Source of the DNA: Fibrobacteria bacterium AD312
GTDB lineage: Bacteria > Fibrobacterota > Fibrobacteria > Fibrobacterales > Fibrobacteraceae
DNA length: 64,000 nt
Assembly (NCBI GenBank): GCA_001462345.1
Contig: LIUM01000011.1
Location: forward strand, 32,173 to 96,172
Direction: 5' to 3'
A model generated the notes under the pieces. The model had not been told where the DNA came from and made no database searches. It saw nothing but the letters and a program-made list of their open reading frames with translations. Shown here one piece after another: positions 19,345 to 30,938 of the stretch; within the stretch, counting starts at the first letter, position 1, and the number at the start of each line of letters is the position of its first letter. A program made the position numbers and the translations under genes.

Positions 19345-19691
19345 AAAAACCTTTTCTTTAAAAAAGTGCAGTATTGTCAATAAATATAACTTAATGATTT
19401 CCTTTTTATCAAAAAATAATGACCTTTTGAAAATCATTTTTTTCTCTAATGCAGAAGAAAAATGAGAACAGGATTTAGTAAGGATGTGATTGTAATCATA
19501 AGAGAAGAAAAGCGCATATTTAGACTCTACAGAACCATATGAACTATAAAGTTTCATTTTTTTGAAGAAAAAAAAGTGGACTAGTATGGAGAAGAGTCTT
19601 TATTTACTACCTTAACGTTTGAAAGTGCATGTATTTCACTTTAGGTCACCTCTAAAAATGAATTTTTACAGGTGATCTTTGAAATATTTGA
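19345..19691. other. Divergent promoter region between glgB and the thiC riboswitch
   Basis: About 350 bp with no supported gene. Just before the riboswitch are two small inverted repeats: AAAGTG / CACTTT (about 19621-19642) and a longer one with TCACCT / AGGTGA outer arms and AAAAAT / ATTTTT inner arms (about 19647-19676). They may be an operator or a hairpin in the leader. The promoters of glgB (minus) and thiC (plus) must lie here, but I cannot fix the boxes. Confidence 0.4.
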
Positions 19692-21496
<1,805 letters not shown>

Positions 21497-21505
21497 TTTT
21501 TTGAG

Positions 21506-21520
21506 TGTGATTAAATCACA
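21506..21520. promoter_or_regulatory. 15-bp palindrome after thiC
   Basis: TGTGATTAAATCACA is a perfect palindrome around its central A. It could be a weak hairpin at the thiC 3' end (no T run) or an operator for the next gene. It looks CRP/FNR-like, but the gap between TGTGA and TCACA is five rather than six bases, so I do not call a CRP site. Confidence 0.3.
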
Positions 21521-21664
21521 TTTCAATCTCTTTATTTGTTTTTGGTAAAAAAAAGGAATATATTCATTGATATAGCCTTTAAAACTCTTAAAACAAACTA
21601 GTATAAATAGTAGTGGATTTGTTTTCTTTATTTTTTAAAGGACAATAAAAAAAAAAGGGCGTTT

Positions 21665-23899
21665 ATGAGTTTTTTTGCTTATGAACATAGAAAGATTAGC
21701 CCCAAGGTAATTGTCATTACCTTGTTGTCTGTTGCAGTTCTTTTAATTTTGGAATGGACTGCATTTTATTTTTTAAAGCAAGAGCATCGTGAAGAAATAA
21801 AAACCATACTTCTTGATTTTGCAATGAAAGACTCCCAATTATTATCTTTTAAAATAGAACGGCGAATTGAATTTTTAAATAAAATATCTAAAATAGAGAA
21901 TTTAAATCGCAGTAATTTTTTAAGCTATTTTAATGAATCGGATGCTTTGACTTCTTTTTATGCAAAAGGCTGGCTTTCTCTGGATGGAAAATACACTTTT
22001 GTAAAAGCAGGTAATACTTTTAATCCATTGATTTCTCCTGAAGAGACGGATCGTTTTTTGAATCAAGAAGAGGTGATGACTTTTCTAAATATAAATGGTC
22101 GATCATTTTTAAGTATAAGTAAAGCTGTTTATAATAAACAAAATCAAAAAGAAGGGGTGCTCACTGCTTTTTTAGCAGATACGATGCTTCACTCTATTCC
22201 TTTTAAGAAACAACTTGCGATACTGCTTTTAGATAAAGAAGGTAAAATTATTAAGAATATGACTTTATCTGATGTCTCTAAATTGAAAACAAAAAGTGAT
22301 TTGATTATAGAAAAGGCGTTGTTTAAGGCTTTAGAAAAAGAATCGCCTTCTTTTAATAAAACGGAAAAAGGAACTGTTCTTTTAAAACCTGAAAATAATT
22401 TAAACCATTATTATGCGATTTATGTTCCACTTGGAATTCATGATTGGACTATTGTTTCTGTGTTTCCTGCCGAAGTCATTGAGGGCAGTATTCATTATCT
22501 AAATTATTTATTTAATGGGTTATTTATTTTTTCTGGCTTACTGCTATTTGGTTTGCTTTTATATTCTTATTTATTAAGGCGCTATTATCATTTTGATTTA
22601 GAAAAAATGATTTCTTATGACCGATTAACTGGTGCATTAACCAAAAACAAACTCTTTTGGATATTAAAAAATTCTTATAAACCAACTCCTGGATTACAGC
22701 AAGCTTTGATTGTTTCCAATATTAGAAATTTTGGATTATTCAATACCATTTTTGGTCGAGAAGCGAGCGATTCTATATTACAACGTTGTAAGATTTTACT
22801 AGAACAGAAATTGAAAAAAAATGAAAGGCTGGCTCGTTCTTTTGCCGATCGTTTTTATATGATTTTATACTATAGGGATGAGAAGGAATTGGTCGAGCGC
22901 CTTGAATTGATGGCTAAGGATTTGCATATTCATAATGAGGATATCACTGGGACATACCCCATGCAATATTGTTTTGGTGTTTTTAAGGTGCCTAGGCAAT
23001 ATAAAAAAGAATATCCAGAAATGTTTGACCTTGCTGATATGGCCTTAAAACGAGGGACTGCGAATGGATCAAAAAATATATACTTCTATGATCAATTAAT
23101 TCAAAAAAGTATCGAAAAAGAAATGATGATTGAAAGTCGAATGGAAGAGGCTTTAATCAAAAAAGAATTTTTAATGTATTTACAGCCAAAGTACGATACC
23201 ATTACAGAACAAATTGTAGGTGCTGAAGCTTTAGTTCGCTGGCAAACACCAGAGGAATTGTTATTTCCTGATTCATTTGTTCCTATTTTTGAACGTAATG
23301 GATTTATTTCAAAATTAGATATGTATATGCTGGAACAAGTATGTCTATTACAACGTCGTCGATTAAATGACAACAAGCGCGTAGTACCTATTTCAGTAAA
23401 TCAATCACGATTATTATTATACAATCCAAGTTATGTAGATACTTTAATTGATTTGGTGGATCGCTATGAAATACCTCATCATCTCATTGAACTTGAAATT
23501 ACAGAGACGGTTGTCTTTGAAGATAAAATGGTGGCGATTAAAACGTTTAAGCAATTATTAGATCGTGGATTTAAAATTTCAATGGATGATTTTGGTTCAG
23601 GTTATTCTTCTCTAAATATGTTAAAAGATATAGATGTGAACATCATAAAAATTGACCGAGCCTTCCTTGAAGATTTTATAAATACGGAACGAGGGAAAAA
23701 CGTCATGTTCTCGATACTTGGTTTGATTCGAGAATTGAATTTAATCTCTGTAGCCGAAGGTGTTGAAACAAAAGAACAATTGGACTTCTTAAAAGAGGCC
23801 GGCTGTCACTGGGTTCAAGGCTATTATTTCTCAAGGCCAGTTCCAGTTCTTGATTTCTTAAAGAAATTAGATCTAGAAGCGTTAAGCAATATTTTTTAA
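21665..23899 (+). CDS. Membrane GGDEF-EAL protein, probable c-di-GMP phosphodiesterase
   Basis: 744 residues. TM helix about 17-36, a periplasmic sensor region about 37-275, TM helix about 278-302, a GGDEF-type domain about 310-470 and an EAL domain about 490-735. The GGDEF signature is replaced by SFADRF, so cyclase activity is unlikely. The EAL domain keeps its catalytic set: AEALVRW, SVNQSR, ELEITETV, DDFGSGYSSL, IIKIDRAF and AEGVET. It is therefore probably a c-di-GMP hydrolase, with the degenerate domain possibly binding GTP as a regulator. It is a single gene, so the sensed signal cannot be inferred from context. Confidence 0.9.
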   Translation: MSFFAYEHRKISPKVIVITLLSVAVLLILEWTAFYFLKQEHREEIKTILLDFAMKDSQLLSFKIERRIEFLNKISKIENLNRSNFLSYFNESDALTSFYAKGWLSLDGKYTFVKAGNTFNPLISPEETDRFLNQEEVMTFLNINGRSFLSISKAVYNKQNQKEGVLTAFLADTMLHSIPFKKQLAILLLDKEGKIIKNMTLSDVSKLKTKSDLIIEKALFKALEKESPSFNKTEKGTVLLKPENNLNHYYAIYVPLGIHDWTIVSVFPAEVIEGSIHYLNYLFNGLFIFSGLLLFGLLLYSYLLRRYYHFDLEKMISYDRLTGALTKNKLFWILKNSYKPTPGLQQALIVSNIRNFGLFNTIFGREASDSILQRCKILLEQKLKKNERLARSFADRFYMILYYRDEKELVERLELMAKDLHIHNEDITGTYPMQYCFGVFKVPRQYKKEYPEMFDLADMALKRGTANGSKNIYFYDQLIQKSIEKEMMIESRMEEALIKKEFLMYLQPKYDTITEQIVGAEALVRWQTPEELLFPDSFVPIFERNGFISKLDMYMLEQVCLLQRRRLNDNKRVVPISVNQSRLLLYNPSYVDTLIDLVDRYEIPHHLIELEITETVVFEDKMVAIKTFKQLLDRGFKISMDDFGSGYSSLNMLKDIDVNIIKIDRAFLEDFINTERGKNVMFSILGLIRELNLISVAEGVETKEQLDFLKEAGCHWVQGYYFSRPVPVLDFLKKLDLEALSNIF

Positions 23900-24023
23900 C
23901 ACTTGGCGTTAATTATTATATTTCTCGTTTTGAAAAATCGTTTGCTCTTTAAACGTTTCGCGAAAATCGTTTACTAAACATTTCATTTATCGTTTTACGG
24001 TACTCGTTTATTCGCTCTACTTT

Positions 24024-26264
24024 TTAGCTTTTCGACGGTGGCCTTTTTAATGTCAAAATATGATCCGCGCGAATTAAAAAATCCTTAGCTTGTTCTATCG
24101 CTATAATGGTGTGGCCTGCGGCCTTTAATCCATCCATTAAATCAAGCATAAATTGAATGTCTTTCTCGTGAAGGCCTCTAGCGGGTTCATCAAAAATATA
24201 GAGGGTCTTAGGCATTTTTGCTTTTGAAAGATTAATGGATAAGCGTAATCTCGCCCGTTCACCACTAGAAAGGTGTGTGGTGGGTTGCCCAAGTTCTAAG
24301 TACTCTAAACCAGTTTTTATAAGAGGCTTGAGCTTAGAAGTAATGGGCTCAAAGGATTCAAAAAGAGAATAGGCTTGTTCGATAGTAAGAGAAAGAATTT
24401 CGGCAAAAGAATAAGTCTTAAAACGAACTTCTAAAACATCTTCTCTAAAACGTTTGCCTTGGCATACAGGGCAAGGCGTTTCTTGATATCCTAAAGGATC
24501 TAGAATGATGCCTTCTCCTTTACAGTTTTCGCACCTACCACCAGGAACATGAAAACCAAATCGCGATGCATTGTAGCCACGAATTTTACTCTCTGGAAGT
24601 TTTGCAAATAACTCTCGAAGAGAAGTAAAAATTTGGATGGCGCTGGCTACAGAACTTCTCCTGTTCCCTTGAAAATTTCCTGTTGATAAAAAAGAAATCG
24701 CTTCAATTCCTAGATGCTTGAAATCTCCTTTTTCAAAACGAGGAATCAAGTGCTTAAAAAGAAGAGAGGATTTCCCGCTTCCAGATTCGCCTGTAATCAC
24801 TGTAAATGCTTGGACGGGGATATTGTCGCTAATAGGGAGAATATCAAATATTGAAAATTGATCAATGACAATCCCTGGACTTGTTTTGGGCTTTGTGATT
24901 TTTTTTGTATTGGCGAGTCGCTTTAGCCATAGGCCTGTAGGTGAAAGGGGATTGCTTAAAACCTCTTCACGAGTCCCTGCAAATAAAATTTCACCTCCGC
25001 GAGTACCAGCGAGAGGCCCCATTTCGATGATGCGATCGGCTTTAGAAATGATATCAGGGTGGTGTTCAATTAAAATCAACGTATTCCCTTGATTCTTTAT
25101 TTCTAATAAAATAGACCATAGTTTTTCTATGTCGTTAGAATGTAAGCCGCTAGCAGGTTCATCGAGGCAAATAAGCATTCCATTGAGATACCCTGTAGCT
25201 ATTGAAGAAAGTCGCAACCGTTGGAGTTCACCACTTGATAAAGAAAATCCTTCTCGACCGCAAGAAAGGTAACCTAAGCCTAAGCGATGGATGGCGTTTA
25301 TTTTTTGAAATAAGGTATCTGCAGTTAGAATAAGGTATTCAGGAAGTACTCCTTCAAATAAAGAAGGAAGAATTGTTTGTAGCTCTTCAAAAGAAGTGTT
25401 TAAAAGAGATTCCCATGAAAACGTTTTAAAAGTAGAACTCATGAGGGTTTCAGAACGGCTTTCTTCTTTATAAGGAGAAAACAGGGACGCATCAAGAGAC
25501 GGGCAAGTAGTCCCGTGTTCACTGCACCTAGGGATGCTGCTATAAAAGGAATGAGTTCCATCGGATTCTAGTTCTAAAAAAGAATCCGTGTATCTAAAAC
25601 ACGCATCGACTGCTTCTGCAATTCGAGTTCTGCTATTTTCTCGAACAATCACGCGGTCGATAATAAGGCTAAATTTTTGAGGGATAATTTTTTTCTGCTC
25701 AGGAGATAAGTCGCTGAGCGAAACAGGTACACCGTCTGCAATGGCTTTGGGGTATCCTTGAGATAAAAAAACGGCAGCTAAAGAATCAAGAGATTTGCCT
25801 TGAGTTGAGACGGGCGCTAAAAACTGAAGCCTTGAGGAAAGAGGCATGGCTGCAATTTGAGCAATAATTTCTTCACGTGTAGAAGAGACCATTGGCTTTT
25901 TACAGAGCGGGCAAATAGGCTTTGCCACATAAGCCCACAGACGATGAAGAGAATCATCTAGGTTGGCAATGGTATAGGCAAAAGATTTAGGGGGAGCTTC
26001 ACCACGAGAGGCGCCTATGGCGATGCTTGGAGAAAGGCCAGAGGCACTATCCAGAGGAATAAAAGATTTTCCGCCTAAAACACGGAGAGCAAAAGGGCTT
26101 AAAGTTTCAAGGTAACGTCGTCGACTTTCTCCATGAAGAGTGTCGAGAACTAACGTCGATTTACCGCAGCCAGAAGGGCCACAAACGACGTTGATTGCAT
26201 TCACTTGAAAATCGACATCAATAGATTTTAAGTTATGTAATCTCGCTCCACGAAGCGAAATCAT
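24024..26264 (-). CDS. Short UvrA-like ABC ATPase
   Basis: About 746 residues, against ~940 for canonical UvrA. Two ABC modules: Walker A GPSGCGKST (near 30) with SSGELQRLRL and CLDEPASGLH, then GESGSGKSS with LSSGERARLRL and IFDEPARGLH. The second zinc module is complete (CENC...CPVC); the first has only CPLC clearly, and the UvrB-binding region appears shortened. This is the short UvrA-like/DrrC-type class, linked in some organisms to drug resistance or auxiliary repair. I start it at 26264, where ATG overlaps the upstream stop as ATGA; an in-frame ATG at 26273 is possible. It ends a three-gene coupled operon. Confidence 0.85.
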   Translation of the reverse strand: MISLRGARLHNLKSIDVDFQVNAINVVCGPSGCGKSTLVLDTLHGESRRRYLETLSPFALRVLGGKSFIPLDSASGLSPSIAIGASRGEAPPKSFAYTIANLDDSLHRLWAYVAKPICPLCKKPMVSSTREEIIAQIAAMPLSSRLQFLAPVSTQGKSLDSLAAVFLSQGYPKAIADGVPVSLSDLSPEQKKIIPQKFSLIIDRVIVRENSRTRIAEAVDACFRYTDSFLELESDGTHSFYSSIPRCSEHGTTCPSLDASLFSPYKEESRSETLMSSTFKTFSWESLLNTSFEELQTILPSLFEGVLPEYLILTADTLFQKINAIHRLGLGYLSCGREGFSLSSGELQRLRLSSIATGYLNGMLICLDEPASGLHSNDIEKLWSILLEIKNQGNTLILIEHHPDIISKADRIIEMGPLAGTRGGEILFAGTREEVLSNPLSPTGLWLKRLANTKKITKPKTSPGIVIDQFSIFDILPISDNIPVQAFTVITGESGSGKSSLLFKHLIPRFEKGDFKHLGIEAISFLSTGNFQGNRRSSVASAIQIFTSLRELFAKLPESKIRGYNASRFGFHVPGGRCENCKGEGIILDPLGYQETPCPVCQGKRFREDVLEVRFKTYSFAEILSLTIEQAYSLFESFEPITSKLKPLIKTGLEYLELGQPTTHLSSGERARLRLSINLSKAKMPKTLYIFDEPARGLHEKDIQFMLDLMDGLKAAGHTIIAIEQAKDFLIRADHILTLKRPPSKS

Positions 26265-26833
26265 TCCGCCCATCTGAAAGATAGTTCTCCAAATAGAGTG
26301 TTAAAATCACCGTTGTCTAGTTTGTTGTTGTCGACGTGGAGAAATTGACGATAACCCCCGCCAATAGAAACATTGAGGACACGTGTTAATTGGAAATTAA
26401 ATGAAATTCCTAATTCACCCATAAAAAAGCCGTCTTCTGCATTGGAGTGCTCTACATTTTGTTCCATGATGTTGATTAAACCACCACCGATAGAAACAGG
26501 AATGGATAGAGAAAAAAGATTCTTCTCAAGTAAGTAAAATTCAGCAAAGGCTCCAAGAGCATTGTAATCAATGTATTGAGATGCTGTTTTTAGATTAGGG
26601 TTCTTAACATCGCTTACAATGGTGGAAACATACAAACCTGTTTGTATGCGTGAGTGCACGTTCACACCACCTTTGATACTCATCCAGATAGTGCCATCTC
26701 TAGCAATCATCGAATTACCGCCGCCAAAACCAATAAACGCTTTTAAGGATTGAGAAGTAGAGTCTGTTTCTGTAGCTTGTGATTGAATACAAAAACCGCA
26801 AATGAGAAGAAAGAATAGAATACGTTTCATCAT
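26261..26833 (-). CDS. Secreted beta-barrel-like protein of unknown function
   Basis: 190 residues from the ATG at 26833, which overlaps the yihY stop as ATGA and starts a signal peptide (MMKRILFFLLICGFCIQSQA). The mature part has Gly-rich alternating strands (IGFGGGNSMIARDG, VSIGGGYRQF) and ends FRWAE; an aromatic residue near the end is compatible with a small outer-membrane barrel. I recognise no family. It is translationally coupled on both sides, to yihY before and the UvrA-like gene after. Confidence 0.7.
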   Translation of the reverse strand: MMKRILFFLLICGFCIQSQATETDSTSQSLKAFIGFGGGNSMIARDGTIWMSIKGGVNVHSRIQTGLYVSTIVSDVKNPNLKTASQYIDYNALGAFAEFYLLEKNLFSLSIPVSIGGGLINIMEQNVEHSNAEDGFFMGELGISFNFQLTRVLNVSIGGGYRQFLHVDNNKLDNGDFNTLFGELSFRWAE

Positions 26834-27786
26834 AGGTTTATTGAAGCTCCTTTCCAGTTCCATGTTTTATGACTTGCTTCAGGCCAAGTACAAATGGTCC
26901 AAACCAAGCTGTTAGCAAATAATATAATAGACCAAACGCCAAAAACAAATAGTAGAATTAAGGGAATAAAGCCTAAAGAACCATAAAAGAGAGACATTCT
27001 CACAATCATCGTCGATTGTACTAGAAAAAGAATAAGACTATAAATGTAGATGGCAATCCAAGAACAGACAGAGGCAAAAAGGGAAGTGAGAAGAAGCTTC
27101 TTTCTAGGTATTCTAAAGGGCCGAGAAGGGAGAGCGTATAGCATTAAGAATACGACTAGAACAACTCCAAAGTTTAATGCAATCCACCAAAAAGCGTTAA
27201 TTAAAATACCTAAGTCTTTTTCAGTAAAGTGAAGACCTTCGATGACAATCACTGAAAGAGTATTTTGAACTTGAGAAACCACACCTGCAAAAATACCGAT
27301 AAACCCACCAAAAACGAGAAGTATTGGACTGTAGACTAAAATTTGGTGTATTATTGTTCGAGATGTTTTATTTTCCCAGACTACATTAAAATTCGATTCA
27401 AGACTCCCAATAGCGAGAAGAAAAGTAATAAAGAGAGTAGTGGAACCGATGAATCCAAGCTTTCCTAAGGGAATATGCTCTGCATTTGCAAGTAGAGGCA
27501 GTAAATCATCCATGGGAAAATCCCAAGAAAAAATTTGGTTAAAATAAGGGAGGTAGTCTGTAAAAAAATTGCCAAGACCAATGGCAAGAGCAATCGCTGT
27601 TAATAATATTAAAAGGGGAATGGCGGCTAAAAAAGTGGTATATGTTAAAGCAGCGGCACGTGTCATTCCATGATAATAAAGAAAAGATTTTGTAGAAATG
27701 ACAATAATCCTTACAAAAGTAGGGCATTTAGCAGCATAAAAGTCAACAATTTCTTCAAAACTTTTTTTAGGTAAAAAAGATTTCAT
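26830..27786 (-). CDS. YihY/virulence factor BrkB family membrane protein
   Basis: 318 residues with about six transmembrane helices. Family signs are the N-terminal LYYHGMTRAAALTYTTFLAAIPLLILLTAIAL and the later YSLILFLVQSTMIVRMSLFYGSLGFIPLILLFVFGVWSIILFAN (the YGSLGxIPLLLLW region of YihY). The family, once misnamed RNase BN, has no firm function. First gene of the operon with the small secreted protein and UvrA-like ATPase; the next start overlaps its TGA stop. Confidence 0.9.
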   Translation of the reverse strand: MKSFLPKKSFEEIVDFYAAKCPTFVRIIVISTKSFLYYHGMTRAAALTYTTFLAAIPLLILLTAIALAIGLGNFFTDYLPYFNQIFSWDFPMDDLLPLLANAEHIPLGKLGFIGSTTLFITFLLAIGSLESNFNVVWENKTSRTIIHQILVYSPILLVFGGFIGIFAGVVSQVQNTLSVIVIEGLHFTEKDLGILINAFWWIALNFGVVLVVFLMLYALPSRPFRIPRKKLLLTSLFASVCSWIAIYIYSLILFLVQSTMIVRMSLFYGSLGFIPLILLFVFGVWSIILFANSLVWTICTWPEASHKTWNWKGASINL

Positions 27787-28217
27787 TAATTAAAATTAAT
27801 CATTTTACTTAAAAAAAAGGAAAGAATATGAACGAATCACGACTTAATTGCATTCTTTATTTATAGGTGTTTTTTTACAGATGATTTTTTGTCATTTTTT
27901 TGAATTATTGCTGTAATTTGCGAAAAAAAAGAGAAAAAACAGAACAAAAAAAAGAAGTGTGGACAAGAAATTGGATTCTCATGGGGGATCCTTTGGATTT
28001 GGAATAGGGAGTAAACTTTTTATTACAACAAGATTTGATTTTATAGAAGCGAATAGATGTTTGTTTTTTTGAAAGAAAAAGCCAAAATGTAGACATTAAT
28101 AAAGTATTAATTGTGAATATAATGTTTTTTAAGCTTTATTCTGAATAAAAATGTAGACTTTTAATTTATAATTATTTAGATTTTTTAAAAGTGTTGGATT
28201 CTTTTCAAAGGGTTGGT
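27787..28217. other. Divergent intergenic region before the pectin locus
   Basis: About 430 AT-rich bases between yihY (minus) and the PL11 gene (plus). The sequence AAAATGTAGAC occurs twice in direct orientation, at 28084-28094 and 28148-28158 (64 bp apart), 60-135 bases before the PL11 start; this could be a regulator's binding site. I see no supported gene or RNA here. Confidence 0.4.
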
Positions 28218-30827
28218 ATGGGAAATATCAGATTATATCAATGGGTTCTAGTAGCATTTATGCTATTAGGTTTTTCTTCTTCTTTTGCAGCGACTCGTCA
28301 AATGGAATATTTAGACCGAGGTGTTGTTGCTGTGAAAGTTTCAAATGGTGTTTTCTTAAGTTGGCGTTTATTGGCCTCGGATGCACCAAACACAGAGTTT
28401 AAAATTTATCGAAGCGGCACATTAATTAAAACTGTTGCTGGCAATGAAGGCACTAATTTTGTCGATGTCTCTGGTGCAGCATCTTCAAAATATGCGGTCA
28501 GTGCTGTTGTGAATGGTTCTGAATCTACGAAATCAGAGGAAGTCACGGTTTGGGCGGATTCCTATAAAGCCTTGTCATTAGATCGTCCAAAAGATTTGAC
28601 AATGCCAGATGGTAGTACTTGTTCTTATGCCGCTGGTGATATAAGTACGGGCGATTTAGATGGCGATGGCAAATTGGATCTTGTCGTTAAATGGGATCCA
28701 AGTAACGCAAAAGATAATTCACAATCAGGTTATACGGGAAACGTTTATATCGATGGTTATAAATTAGACGGTACTAAATTATGGCGTATTGATTTAGGGC
28801 GAAATATTCGTGCTGGTGCCCATTATACTCAGTTTATGGTTTATGATCTCAATGGAGATGGCTTTGCTGAGGTGGCGATGAAAACAAGTGATGGGACAGT
28901 CGATGGTCTTGGAAAAGTGATAGGCACAGCTTCTGCAGATTACCGTACGGGAACGGGTACCATCATGAGTGGAAAAGAATTCTTAACTGTATTTGATGGC
29001 CGAAATGGTGCTGCTGTTACCACCATTGATTATCTCCCTGGTCGTAGCGTGACTACAAGTTGGGGTGATACTTATGGGAATCGTTCAGAAAGAATGCTTG
29101 CAGCGATTGCCTATTTAGATGGTGTTCATCCTAGTTTGGTTATGGTTAGAGGATATTACACTAATTCTTATTTAGTGGCTTATGATTATGATGGCTCTAA
29201 ATTAACACAACGTTGGTATCATAAAAGTGAAAAATCAGGTCAAGGTCTTTATGGAGAAGGAAACCATAATCTAAGTGTAGGTGATGTCAATGGTGACGGC
29301 TTTGATGAAATTATTATGGGTGCTGCTGCATTAAAACATGATGGGACTCTGTTGTATCGTACTGGATTTGGGCACGGGGATGCAATGCATTTGTCTGATA
29401 TGGATCCAGATAAAGCGGGTTTAGAAGTATGGAGCGTTCATGAAAACAAAGCTTCTGCTTATGGTTTTGAATTAAGAGGGCCAACGGGAACGGTTTATTT
29501 TGGTGAAAAGACAGGTACTGATAATGGGCGTGGTCTTGCAGCAGATATTGATTCTACTCATCGTGGCTTTGAACTATGGAGTTCCTATGGCACTTCCGTT
29601 TATAATGTGAAAGGCGAAGTGGTTTCTAATGTTAAGCCTTCCATTAATTTCCGTGTTTATTGGGATGGAGATCTATATGATGAATTATTAGATGTATCGG
29701 GCTCTGGCAATGGCGCGATTATTGATAAATGGAATGGTAACGGAACCACTCGTTTATTCTCTGTTTACAATGTGAATAATTCGGTAGCGATCAATGGCAC
29801 AAAAGCAAACCCTAATCTTTCTGCTGATTTGTTTGGTGATTTTAGAGAAGAGATTATTTACTTAAATAAAAATAATCCAGGGCAAATCAATATCTTTACA
29901 ACAACGATTCCTTCGCGTCATCGTGTTTATACTTTGATGCATGACCCTCACTATCGTACTTCCATTGCTTGGCAAAATGTGGCATATAATCAACCACCTC
30001 ATTTGGGCTATTTCTTACCAGATGCTGTTAAAAAGGGAATCACTGCTCCAGATGTTTATTTAGTGGCTTCTAATAAAATTGAAAATCCAGGTTCATCGTC
30101 TTCTTCTTCTTCAAGTTCTACACCATTATCTTCGAGTTCTTCTGCCGTAGAAAGTAATGTTTTGTCGGTTGTGAATGCCGCGTATCCTGAAGAAGGCGAT
30201 GGTATTTTTGAAAATACAAATACTGGTTTTACTCAAGATGGTTATTATAATTTCACAAATTCCGCACAGAGCTTTGCGACTTGGCAAATCTATTCTCCAA
30301 AAGAAGCAACTGTCACGCTTTCTATTACCTATGCCAATGGAGGCACCGCTTCTCGGGATATGGTTTTAATGCTTAATGAAACGAGTTTAGGGAGTATTTC
30401 TTTCCCATCTACGGGGAGTTGGACTACTTGGACTACAGTTACAAAAAGCATTACACTTAAGAATGGTAAAAATGAATTGAAATTAACATCCATTGCAACG
30501 GATGGCGGGCCAAATATAGATGTGTTTGGCTTTAGTGAAGCAGGAATTGTTTTATATAAAGACATCACTTCAAATCATCGTAAAATTTATGCGATGGAGT
30601 CTTATCAACCTAAAACAGGAATATTAAAAGTTTCATCTAATGGTTTCGTAGAAATAGATGTCTTTGATATGCTTGGAAATCAAGTGCTTTCTTCAACAAA
30701 GGATGTGATTGCTGGTGAAAGTATGATCCCATTGAATTCAAGTCAATTGTCTCAAGGAATCTATTGGGTTCAAGTGCGTTTTAATAATAAAATCCTTTCA
30801 CGTAGTAAGATTGGGGTCACACGTTAA
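28218..30827 (+). CDS. Rhamnogalacturonan lyase (PL11) with CBM35-like module
   Basis: 869 residues from the ATG at 28218 (AAAGGG upstream, then signal peptide WVLVAFMLLGFSSSFAA). Residues about 25-610 are a PL11 domain: MEYLDRGVVAVKV...VFLSWRLLASD, repeated Asp-rich Ca-binding loops (GDLDGDGKLD, DLNGDGFAEV, GDVNGDGFDEI). It would cut the rhamnose-galacturonic acid backbone of rhamnogalacturonan I by beta-elimination. A Ser-rich linker follows, then a CBM35-like domain (ITYANGGTASRD, DGGPNIDVFGF) and a C-terminal tail (VFDMLGNQVL...GIYWVQV) resembling secretion/sorting domains. The two CE12 genes downstream carry the same last two modules. An intrinsic terminator follows. Confidence 0.92.
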   Translation: MGNIRLYQWVLVAFMLLGFSSSFAATRQMEYLDRGVVAVKVSNGVFLSWRLLASDAPNTEFKIYRSGTLIKTVAGNEGTNFVDVSGAASSKYAVSAVVNGSESTKSEEVTVWADSYKALSLDRPKDLTMPDGSTCSYAAGDISTGDLDGDGKLDLVVKWDPSNAKDNSQSGYTGNVYIDGYKLDGTKLWRIDLGRNIRAGAHYTQFMVYDLNGDGFAEVAMKTSDGTVDGLGKVIGTASADYRTGTGTIMSGKEFLTVFDGRNGAAVTTIDYLPGRSVTTSWGDTYGNRSERMLAAIAYLDGVHPSLVMVRGYYTNSYLVAYDYDGSKLTQRWYHKSEKSGQGLYGEGNHNLSVGDVNGDGFDEIIMGAAALKHDGTLLYRTGFGHGDAMHLSDMDPDKAGLEVWSVHENKASAYGFELRGPTGTVYFGEKTGTDNGRGLAADIDSTHRGFELWSSYGTSVYNVKGEVVSNVKPSINFRVYWDGDLYDELLDVSGSGNGAIIDKWNGNGTTRLFSVYNVNNSVAINGTKANPNLSADLFGDFREEIIYLNKNNPGQINIFTTTIPSRHRVYTLMHDPHYRTSIAWQNVAYNQPPHLGYFLPDAVKKGITAPDVYLVASNKIENPGSSSSSSSSSTPLSSSSSAVESNVLSVVNAAYPEEGDGIFENTNTGFTQDGYYNFTNSAQSFATWQIYSPKEATVTLSITYANGGTASRDMVLMLNETSLGSISFPSTGSWTTWTTVTKSITLKNGKNELKLTSIATDGGPNIDVFGFSEAGIVLYKDITSNHRKIYAMESYQPKTGILKVSSNGFVEIDVFDMLGNQVLSSTKDVIAGESMIPLNSSQLSQGIYWVQVRFNNKILSRSKIGVTR

Positions 30828-30880
30828 TCTTATCCGTTGGTGATGTTTCGAGTGTTTCATCTTTAAAACGGGTGCACATC

Positions 30881-30917
30881 CTCCGAGAACACAATAAAAT
30901 GTGTTCTCGGAGTTTTT
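30881..30917 (+). terminator. Terminator between the PL11 and first CE12 gene
   Basis: Perfect 12-bp stem (CTCCGAGAACAC / GTGTTCTCGGAG), 8-base loop, five T. The next ATG is only 22 bases after the T run, so downstream genes must be read by partial read-through or from a promoter inside this short segment. Confidence 0.93.
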
Positions 30918-30938
30918 CATAGGGTATAAGGCTTGGGT

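Noticed and set aside
19345..19557. N-terminal extension of GlgB by 71 codons
   Set aside because: The added sequence has no GlgB similarity and no ribosome site, while the ATG at 19344 has one and gives the normal length.
21506..21520. CRP-like site TGTGATTAAATCACA
   Set aside because: The spacer between half-sites is five, not six bases, and the site directly follows thiC, where a simple hairpin is equally likely.
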